Origin: Mariniphaga sp.
Lineage (GTDB): Bacteria; Bacteroidota; Bacteroidia; Bacteroidales; Prolixibacteraceae
Direction of reading: 5' to 3'
Length of the DNA stretch: 5,030 bases
NCBI GenBank assembly: GCA_025363795.1
Contig: JANYLE010000328.1
Location: 1-5,030 of the forward strand
The notes beneath the pieces were generated by a model. That model saw only the letters and a list, made by a program, of their open reading frames with translations, did no database searches and had not been told where the DNA came from. The position numbers and the translations under genes were made by a program. Shown here piece by piece: positions 1 through 5,030 of this stretch (positions are counted from its first letter, which is position 1; each line of letters begins with the position of its first letter).

Positions 1-1560
1 CACTTCTTTGGCAACTTTCTCGAGCACTAAGGTTTCGCTTTCGTCGATTACTCCCCGGCGGAGTGTATCAAGCGTACTTCGATACTTGGCGTTCATCACC
101 TCAAGAAATTCTGTTTCAAAGTCACGAATCCGGTCCTTGGGAACATTCATCAATAAACCTTTGGTTCCACAGTATAGGATCGCAATCTGCATCTCAACTT
201 TTACAGGTGAGAACTGCAGTTGCTTAAGAATCTCAAGGTTACGGACTCCTTTTTCAAGAACATTCTTGGTAGCAGGGTCGAGATCGGAACCAAATTTAGA
301 AAAGGCTTCCAATTCGCGGAATTCAGCCTGAGCTATTTTCAGCGTTCCGGCAACTTTCTTCATCGCCTTAATTTGCGCATTTCCACCTACACGCGAAACA
401 GAAATCCCGACATTAATTGCTGGCCTTATCCCAGAATTGAATAAATTCGATTCAAGGAAAATCTGCCCATCGGTAATCGAAATTACATTGGTCGGAATGT
501 AAGACGAGACGTCTCCTTCCTGGGTTTCTATGATTGGAAGCGCAGTTAATGAACCTCCACCTTTTATCAAATGCCTGATCGATTCAGGAATATCATTCAT
601 TTGCTTAGCGACAGCTTCGGTCGAGTTTATTTTAGCAGAACGTTCAAGCAAGCGGGAGTGGAGGTAGAACACATCACCAGGGTAGGCTTCGCGACCTGGC
701 GGACGACGCAACAGTAGCGAAACTTCACGATAAGCAACCGCTTGTTTTGATAAGTCATCATATACAATCAGTGCCGATCGACCCGTGTCTCTGAAGAACT
801 CTCCAATGGCTGCACCTGCAAAAGGCGCATAGAATTGAAGCGCTGCCGGATCCGATGCAGTTGACATGACGATTACCGTATAAGGCATTGCCCCATATTC
901 TTCCAACGTTTTAGCAATATTGGCCACTGTTGATCCTTTTTGACCAATCGCCACGTAGATGCAATAAACAGGTTCTCCCTTTTCGTAAAATTCCTTTTGA
1001 TTGATGATTGCGTCAATTGCAATAGCTGTTTTACCAGTTTGCCTGTCACCAATGATCAATTCCCTTTGTCCACGACCAATTGGTATCATTGCATCGATAG
1101 CTTTGATACCGGTAAGTAAAGGTTCTGTAACCGGTTGACGGTAAAGAACACCTGGCGCTTTTCTCTCAAGAGGAAGTTCAAAGAGTTCACCGCTGATTGG
1201 TCCTTTACCATCCATTGGTTCCCCCAGGGTATTAATAACGCGTCCCAATAACCCTTCTCCAACATTTATCGAGGCAATTTTATTGGTTCTTTTAACCTGA
1301 TCACCCTCTTTTATTTTTTCTGACAACCCCAGCAAAACACAACCTACGTTGTCTTCTTCAAGGTTTAAAACGATGCCCATTACCCCTGAGTCAAATTCGA
1401 CCATCTCATTTGACTGAATATTGGATAAACCATACACACGGGCAATACCATCACCCACCTGGAGTACAGTTCCTATTTCGGCATATTCGGCTTCACTTTT
1501 GAAACCATCCAACTGTTTTTTCAGAATTTCAGAAACTTCAGCAGGTTTTATTCCAGCCAT
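1..1560 (-). CDS. atpA: F1 ATP synthase subunit alpha (3' end cut by window edge)
   Basis: This is the non-catalytic nucleotide-binding subunit of the F1 head, which alternates with beta in the alpha3beta3 hexamer on the cytoplasmic side. The frame is open for exactly 520 codons from the ATG at 1560-1558 to the window edge with no stop; family members in this phylum are about 525 residues, so only a few codons are missing. Visible parts are an N-terminal helix (MAGIKPAEVSEIL) of the kind that contacts delta, a beta-barrel to about residue 95, the Walker A loop GDRQTGKT at 171-178, the Walker B strand ALIVYDD ending at Asp268-Asp269, the segment TNVISITDGQ around Asp364, and the alpha/beta signature PAINVGISVS at 380-389 followed by arginine finger Arg390 (E. 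coli Arg376). About seven extra residues lie between RLLER and GSLTALP compared with E. coli. It starts 33 bases after the atpH stop, with no Shine-Dalgarno sequence. Confidence 0.98.
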   Translation of the reverse strand, partial: MAGIKPAEVSEILKKQLDGFKSEAEYAEIGTVLQVGDGIARVYGLSNIQSNEMVEFDSGVMGIVLNLEEDNVGCVLLGLSEKIKEGDQVKRTNKIASINVGEGLLGRVINTLGEPMDGKGPISGELFELPLERKAPGVLYRQPVTEPLLTGIKAIDAMIPIGRGQRELIIGDRQTGKTAIAIDAIINQKEFYEKGEPVYCIYVAIGQKGSTVANIAKTLEEYGAMPYTVIVMSTASDPAALQFYAPFAGAAIGEFFRDTGRSALIVYDDLSKQAVAYREVSLLLRRPPGREAYPGDVFYLHSRLLERSAKINSTEAVAKQMNDIPESIRHLIKGGGSLTALPIIETQEGDVSSYIPTNVISITDGQIFLESNLFNSGIRPAINVGISVSRVGGNAQIKAMKKVAGTLKIAQAEFRELEAFSKFGSDLDPATKNVLEKGVRNLEILKQLQFSPVKVEMQIAILYCGTKGLLMNVPKDRIRDFETEFLEVMNAKYRSTLDTLRRGVIDESETLVLEKVAKEV

Positions 1561-1593
1561 AATATCAACGTTTAAAATATTTTATTTCTTTTT

Positions 1594-2139
1594 TCACCTC
1601 TGTCCTGCCAGAAGTTCTTGTTTAAGCTTTTTTAATTTTGATGCCACGCTGGCATCAATCTGCTGGTCTTCAACTTGCAATACAAACCCTCCAATAAGTT
1701 TGGGATCTACTTTACAAGTTAAATCAGCGTCTGAATCAAAATGCTTACGGATTAACTCCCGGAACTGTTGAACTGTTGACGGATCTAATTCAATGGCGCT
1801 TACCAGATTGGCCGCTTTATAGCCTTTTTCTTTGCGGTACGACTCCAAAAAATTTCGCGTAATATCCCGAAGATAAGCCTCCCGATGATTGGTAAGCAGA
1901 AGCATTAGGAAAGAGTAAGTCAATTTATGAAGGCTTTTTGCAAAAACCTTCTCAAAGAACTGTTCTTTCTCCTTTGACTTGATTACGGGACTTTGGAGCA
2001 TATGAGTGAAACCGGGAAAGGTATCAAAGAGTTGACTGATCGTATCTATATCAATCTTTATTGCTTCAGTTACCTGCTTCTCCTTGCTTAAACTCAATAA
2101 TGCTTTTGCATATCTTACTGAGATTTTACTCTCGTCCAT
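1594..2139 (-). CDS. atpH: F1 ATP synthase subunit delta (OSCP homologue)
   Basis: Delta caps the alpha3beta3 head and ties it to the C-terminal part of subunit b, forming part of the peripheral stalk that resists rotor torque. The product is 181 residues, a normal length for the family. Residues 1 to about 105 look like the helical N-terminal domain, opening with ISVRYAKALLSLS, the typical delta start. The C-terminal domain carries the conserved LIGGFVLQVEDQQIDASV stretch, with Gly150-Gly151 and Asp162, followed by a basic amphipathic helix (SKLKKLKQELL). It lies between atpF (54-base gap) and atpA (33-base gap), the usual position. The ATG at 2139-2137 is chosen because the protein then begins at the expected distance from the RYAKAL motif. 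No ribosome binding site of the Shine-Dalgarno type is visible. Confidence 0.97.
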   Translation of the reverse strand: MDESKISVRYAKALLSLSKEKQVTEAIKIDIDTISQLFDTFPGFTHMLQSPVIKSKEKEQFFEKVFAKSLHKLTYSFLMLLLTNHREAYLRDITRNFLESYRKEKGYKAANLVSAIELDPSTVQQFRELIRKHFDSDADLTCKVDPKLIGGFVLQVEDQQIDASVASKLKKLKQELLAGQR

Positions 2140-2193
2140 ATTCAGTTTTTTATGAAAAATACTATTAGACAGCTATTTGCACTTTTCCCAGAT

Positions 2194-2688
2194 TTAATTG
2201 AGGTTGATCTGATCAATGTAATTTTGAATCAAATCTTTGTGCAAGTCTTCGTCACTAAGTTTTTCCTGTAAAATTTTTCCGGCAATTTCAATCGAAAAAC
2301 TGGTAATCAGATTTTTAATGTCTCCAATAGCCGCAATCCGTTCGTGTTCGATGGCCGCCCGGGCATTTTCGATCACTTTATTCGCCTCAAGAGAAGCCTC
2401 GTGTCGCGCATCCCGAATGATTGAATCTTTCAGGTCTCGAGCTTCTTTTATTATTTTTTCCCGTTCGAGGATTGCCTCTTTTAAGATCTTTTCGTTTCCG
2501 GCTTGCAAACGTGCCATCTCACCTTTTGCAATTTCGGCGGATTTTAATGCTTCATCAATCGAATTCTCCCGATCTGCAAGCGCTTTCAAAATCGGACCCC
2601 ATGCAAATCGTTTGAGAATCAGCAATAAGATGGAAAATGATAGCAACATCCAAAAAAACAACCCAAAATCCGGCAGTAATAACCCCAT
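2194..2688 (-). CDS. atpF: Fo ATP synthase subunit b (peripheral stalk)
   Basis: Subunit b is the membrane-anchored peripheral stalk that links subunit a to delta and alpha. The product is 164 residues. It begins with a short periplasmic tip (MGLLLPDFG), one membrane helix at about 10-25, and the family motif KRFAWGPILKAL at 26-37 followed by Arg40-Glu41. From about 40 to 150 the sequence is a charged, alanine-rich helix with very few helix breakers, as expected for the right-handed coiled coil. The C-terminal part (SFSIEIAGKILQEKL, 130-144) matches the delta-binding region. Only one b-type gene is seen here, so a b2 homodimer is inferred rather than a b/b' pair. The ATG at 2688-2686 is the only sensible start, since it directly precedes the membrane helix. 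The gap to atpE is 73 bases. Confidence 0.97.
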   Translation of the reverse strand: MGLLLPDFGLFFWMLLSFSILLLILKRFAWGPILKALADRENSIDEALKSAEIAKGEMARLQAGNEKILKEAILEREKIIKEARDLKDSIIRDARHEASLEANKVIENARAAIEHERIAAIGDIKNLITSFSIEIAGKILQEKLSDEDLHKDLIQNYIDQINLN

Positions 2689-2761
2689 AATGAAATTTTT
2701 GTTGGTTAATTAATTATTTATCCTATTTCAGACCATTGCTAATAACCAATATCAGAACTGA

Positions 2762-3019
2762 TTATACAAAGATGATCAGGAAACAGATAACAATTGCAAA
2801 AAAAGCAACCGCTTCAATCAAGGCCGCAGCCACAATCATGTTTGAACGGATCTCACCCGAAACTTCCGGTTGACGGGCGATAGCCTCTACTGCCGAACCT
2901 CCGATTTGTCCAATACCGATGCCTGCACCAATGGCCGCCAATCCTGCACCTATTCCTGCACCCATTTTTGCAATTGCCATATTCGCAGCTACTTGTAGAA
3001 TTACAGCTAATGTTATCAT
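2762..3019 (-). CDS. atpE: Fo ATP synthase subunit c (rotor ring, proton type)
   Basis: This is the 85-residue hairpin proteolipid that oligomerises into the rotor ring and carries ions across the membrane. Helix 1 is glycine- and alanine-rich (GAGIGAGLAAIGAGIGIG, 20-37), the polar loop has the conserved Arg49-Gln50-Pro51 that contacts gamma and epsilon, and helix 2 carries the ion-binding carboxylate Glu69 in AAALIEAVAFF. When aligned on the RQP loop with Ilyobacter/Propionigenium c subunits, the sodium ligands Gln32 and Ser66 correspond to Ile36 and Ala70 here, so protons are the predicted coupling ion. The N-terminus is about eight residues longer than in E. coli. Met14 and Met19 are possible later starts but would trim helix 1. 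The leader (3020-3102) is A/T-rich with no Shine-Dalgarno sequence. Confidence 0.98.
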   Translation of the reverse strand: MITLAVILQVAANMAIAKMGAGIGAGLAAIGAGIGIGQIGGSAVEAIARQPEVSGEIRSNMIVAAALIEAVAFFAIVICFLIIFV

Positions 3020-3102
3020 ACGAATTTGTAATTAAAAGATTAAATTAAATTGTTAAATAATATTTTAGTTTAGAACGTTACTTTTAAAATTACCCTTGAT
3101 GA

Positions 3103-4203
3103 TTAAAGAGTTTCTGCCTTGACATGGTGATTCTCGAGTGCCATTCCAATATAGATTGCTGAAAGCAAGGTAAATACATAGGCCTGAATAAAGGCGATCA
3201 ATAATTCCAGTATACTCATAAAAACTGTAAATGCTACTGAAATGACTGAGATTCCATATGCCGCCACGGGACTTTTCTCAGCAAATATAAAGATCAGGCT
3301 ATAAAACGCAAGGGCGACAATATGACCAGCGGTAATGTTCGCAAACAACCGGATGGTCAAAACAAATGGTTTTGTAAAAACTCCTAAGATTTCGACGATG
3401 GGCATTAAAGGGAATGGCAGTTTAAGCCACCAGGGAATTCCCGGCGCATTAACCAGATGAACCCAGTAATCGCGGGACCCGCTTAACGAAGTAATAATAA
3501 ATGTAAACAATGCAAGAACAACTGTAACTGAAATATTCCCGCTTAAATTTGCGCCTCCCGGGAAAAACGGGACAAGTCCCATCAAATTGTTGATGAAAAT
3601 AAAAAAGAAGATCGTCAACAAATAGGGAAGATATTTTTTATAATTCTCATTTCCAAGCGAGGGTCTTGCGATATCATCCCGAATGAAAATGACAATAGGC
3701 TCAATCACACTTTGAAGCCCTTTTGGTGCTCTGGCAAAATTCTCCTTGTACCTTTTTGCAACGGTAAGAAAAATTAATAGTATGATTGCTATGCTGATAA
3801 ACAATGAAGTGACATTTTTCGTAATTGAAAAGTCCCATGGCTTGACTTCACTACCATCAGCCATAACCTCCACAATTTTCCTTTCGTATTTTCCTTCTTT
3901 CGCAATCTTAAAACCATTATACATTCCAGTTCCCTTGTGCAATTTCCCGGACATGAATACATGAATTCCGGTTTGCTGACTGTATAGAATTACTGGAAGT
4001 GGAATCGAAATTGCTGTATGGCCTAATTCAGCAATGTGCCACTCATAGCTATCCTTGATATGATCAAAGATCAGATCTCCGGTATTGAATTTTTTCGCTG
4101 TAATAGTATCTGCACCTGCATTTTCATCACTCGCTTTCAGTGTGAAAGAGAATGCCATAAGTCCAAATAAAAAAAGGAATAACGGTTTTAACACTCTGGC
4201 CAT
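3103..4203 (-). CDS. atpB: Fo ATP synthase subunit a, long form with signal peptide
   Basis: Subunit a is the stator channel that passes protons to and from the c ring. At 366 residues it is about 95 longer than the E. coli protein. Residues 1-24 look like a signal peptide (basic ARVLK, a hydrophobic run, probable cleavage after LKA24). Residues 25 to about 128 form a soluble, presumably periplasmic, domain with DSYEWHI at 51-57 and PLPVILYS at 68-75. Membrane helices follow at about 130-149, 190-212, 223-241 and from 264 to the C-terminus. The essential arginine is Arg285 in the TIRLFANITAGH segment (E. coli Arg210), with Asn289 after it; Gln340 matches E. coli Gln252. His294 and Glu333 occupy the positions of E. 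coli Glu219 and His245, a swapped pair. The ATG at 4203-4201 is preferred because it yields the signal peptide. Confidence 0.97.
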   Translation of the reverse strand: MARVLKPLFLFLFGLMAFSFTLKASDENAGADTITAKKFNTGDLIFDHIKDSYEWHIAELGHTAISIPLPVILYSQQTGIHVFMSGKLHKGTGMYNGFKIAKEGKYERKIVEVMADGSEVKPWDFSITKNVTSLFISIAIILLIFLTVAKRYKENFARAPKGLQSVIEPIVIFIRDDIARPSLGNENYKKYLPYLLTIFFFIFINNLMGLVPFFPGGANLSGNISVTVVLALFTFIITSLSGSRDYWVHLVNAPGIPWWLKLPFPLMPIVEILGVFTKPFVLTIRLFANITAGHIVALAFYSLIFIFAEKSPVAAYGISVISVAFTVFMSILELLIAFIQAYVFTLLSAIYIGMALENHHVKAETL

Positions 4204-4261
4204 TTCATTAAATTATCGTTCAAAAATAGATAAATTGTTGACTTCATGAGCTTATTTCTGA

Positions 4262-4642
4262 TTATTTTTTAATGAAATCTAAAACCTGAATAACCTCAAA
4301 GATTGTAAATATAATATACAATATAAAAAAAGTCAGCACAAACGTGATGACCTGAGAATGATCGATCATTAAATAAACAAGCATAAAAGTAAGATAAATC
4401 AACAATTTGAAGGTGACGGAAGCCATGAATGTTGTGGTAAACTTTCGCGTATTTAATCCCGTTGCTTTCAAAACCCACAAATGACCGAATGTTGTCACTA
4501 TGGCAATTAAAAAGATCTGATAAGGATAAAATCCAAAATGTAAGGATCTTAAAATAGTGGAAAACAGCCCTGTTGAGATGGCGATAATGATCAACGTAAA
4601 TATCGATATTTTAACAATAAATGATTTTGAAGCTTCAGTCAT
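4262..4642 (-). CDS. AtpI-like four-helix membrane protein of the atp operon
   Basis: This 126-residue, very hydrophobic protein has four likely membrane helices at about 8-31, 39-59, 71-93 and 97-120, joined by short loops with basic residues (Lys59, Arg66, Lys67), and ends in Lys-Lys. Its length, helix count and place just before atpB match AtpI (UncI), a poorly conserved protein linked to c-ring assembly. One local match supports this: the helix 3 segment SVTFKLLIYL, with Lys79, can be laid over the GEAFKVLAML segment of E. coli AtpI. Overall identity is weak by eye, so no gene symbol is given. It lies 77 bases after the atpZ-like stop and 58 bases before atpB, on the same strand. The DNA is visibly more A/T-rich than in atpA. 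A lineage-specific protein unrelated to AtpI remains possible. Confidence 0.72.
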   Translation of the reverse strand: MTEASKSFIVKISIFTLIIIAISTGLFSTILRSLHFGFYPYQIFLIAIVTTFGHLWVLKATGLNTRKFTTTFMASVTFKLLIYLTFMLVYLMIDHSQVITFVLTFFILYIIFTIFEVIQVLDFIKK

Positions 4643-4719
4643 ATCAAATTAAATCTTTTAATTTTTATAATCATTAACAACGATTTGTTCCTAATGTTTA
4701 TTATAATTTTCAATGAATC

Positions 4720-4953
4720 TTATTTTTTCATTAACGTTCTGAACATATAAAAGATAGCAATAAAAGATGTACAAATTGTCAGGGAAATCATAAAAACGGG
4801 CTCTTTCAGATTGAACAATTGATCCAATTTTGTACCTCCCCAAAATCCTAAAGCTACCATTGCGATCATTTGGAATATTAATCCCGAATACTTCGCATAT
4901 TCATTCATGTAATTTTTATTCTCATGATCGTCGTCACTCATCATTTCGAACAT
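4720..4953 (-). CDS. atpZ: AtpZ/AtpI-family small membrane protein (ATPase gene 1 family)
   Basis: The 77-residue product has a charged acidic N-terminus (SDDDHENKN) and two membrane helices, at about 22-40 and 52-71, separated by the short loop TKLDQLFNLKEP and followed by a basic end (RTLMKK). The pattern YAKYSGLIFQM, then a Gly-rich helix end (GFWGG), Leu43-Asp44 and a proline at the start of helix 2, matches the family of small proteins encoded at the head of many atp operons. Members have been linked to c-ring assembly and, in alkaliphilic Bacillus, to magnesium uptake; which role applies here is unknown. The first ATG at 4953-4951 is annotated, but Met4 and Met5 (4944-4939) are equally possible starts because no ribosome binding site separates them. 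It is the first recognisable gene of the operon in this window. Confidence 0.85.
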   Translation of the reverse strand: MFEMMSDDDHENKNYMNEYAKYSGLIFQMIAMVALGFWGGTKLDQLFNLKEPVFMISLTICTSFIAIFYMFRTLMKK

Positions 4954-5030
4954 TTAAATGAATTAATTATACAATTTAAATCCTGTTAACCTCCTGCATA
5001 ATTAAGCTACTTATCAGCGAACCTCAGCTC
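4954..5030 (-). other. Operon leader, possibly with the last codons of an upstream gene
   Basis: These 77 bases precede the first atp gene. Read on the minus strand, one frame stays open from the window edge for seven codons (ELRFADK) and stops at 5009-5007; the other two frames stop within the first five codons. This could be the end of an upstream gene on the same strand, but it is too short to identify. The rest is A/T-rich. An AGGAGG lies at 4995-4990, but it is 36 bases from the atpZ-like ATG, too far to serve it. A TATAAT string at 4971-4966 lacks a matching upstream box. No terminator is visible. Confidence 0.3.

Noticed and set aside
8..444. Plus-strand open frames of 107 and 74 codons
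   Set aside because: They lie antisense inside atpA, whose protein is unmistakable. Their translations are low-complexity Ser/Arg-rich and resemble no family.
1421..1771. Plus-strand open frame of 116 codons spanning the atpH-atpA junction
   Set aside because: It is antisense to both genes, crosses their boundary, and its translation shows no domain.
2237..2713. Plus-strand open frame of 158 codons opposite atpF, and a 64-codon frame inside it
   Set aside because: The long open frame follows from the biased codons of the Lys/Glu/Ala-rich helix of subunit b. The Ser/Arg/Phe-rich translation is a typical antisense shadow.
2702..2749. Inverted repeat TTGGTTA / TAACCAA between atpE and atpF, considered as a hairpin or terminator
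   Set aside because: The stem is only 7 base pairs with a loop of more than 30 bases and no G/C-rich core or T run. A chance match in A/T-rich sequence is more likely.
2751..2762. Small inverted repeat ATCAG-AA-CTGAT at the atpE stop codon
   Set aside because: Five-base arms with a two-base centre cannot form a stable hairpin and do not extend further.
3746..3964. Plus-strand open frame of 72 codons inside atpB
   Set aside because: It is antisense to the periplasmic domain of subunit a and has no independent support.
4296..4478. Minus-strand 60-codon frame within the AtpI-like gene
   Set aside because: It is a shifted frame of the same strand, and the translation lacks the regular membrane-helix pattern of the main frame.
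4966..4971. TATAAT string upstream of the atpZ-like gene as a sigma-70 promoter
   Set aside because: There is no TTGACA-like box at 16 to 18 bases upstream, and Bacteroidota promoters use a different -7 consensus.
4978..4999. Tiny minus-strand frame (MQEVNRI) in the leader as a leader peptide
   Set aside because: Seven codons with no ribosome binding site or regulatory codon run; expected by chance.

Overview
The window holds most of one F-type (FoF1) ATP synthase operon, all on the minus strand, so transcription runs from the right edge to the left. The gene order is atpZ-like, a four-helix atpI-like gene, atpB (a), atpE (c), atpF (b), atpH (delta) and atpA (alpha). atpA is cut by the left edge only a few codons before its expected end, and atpG (gamma) would be expected next. 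The genes for beta (atpD) and epsilon (atpC) are not present.

The organism is most likely a member of the Bacteroidota, perhaps a Bacteroidales/Marinilabiliales-type or flavobacterial relative. Subunit a is long (366 aa), with an N-terminal signal peptide and a periplasmic domain of about 100 residues carrying an SYEWHI-type motif. Subunit alpha has a short insertion before the GSLTALP segment. No gene has a Shine-Dalgarno sequence at the right distance; the leaders are A/T-rich, as is usual in Bacteroidota. An operon with atpZ and an atpI-like gene at its head, and atpD-atpC elsewhere, also fits part of this phylum. The lineage is inferred from these traits, not from a search.

Layout, right to left. 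5030-4954 is a short A/T-rich leader, perhaps with the last codons of an upstream gene. 4953-4720 is the AtpZ-like protein. 4642-4262 is the AtpI-like membrane protein. 4203-3103 is subunit a, 3019-2762 subunit c, 2688-2194 subunit b, 2139-1594 subunit delta and 1560-1 subunit alpha. The genes do not overlap; gaps are 33 to 83 bases and contain no convincing terminator, so a single transcript is likely.

Functionally, subunits a and c form the proton path and rotor, with a-Arg285 facing c-Glu69. Subunit b and delta form the peripheral stalk that holds the alpha3beta3 head. Alpha supplies the non-catalytic nucleotide sites and the arginine finger. The two leading small membrane proteins are likely assembly or ion-related accessory factors. 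The c subunit lacks the residues that mark sodium-binding rings, so the enzyme is predicted to be proton-coupled. I see no mobile element, CRISPR array, RNA gene or unfamiliar system. This is an ordinary housekeeping locus with some lineage-specific features.
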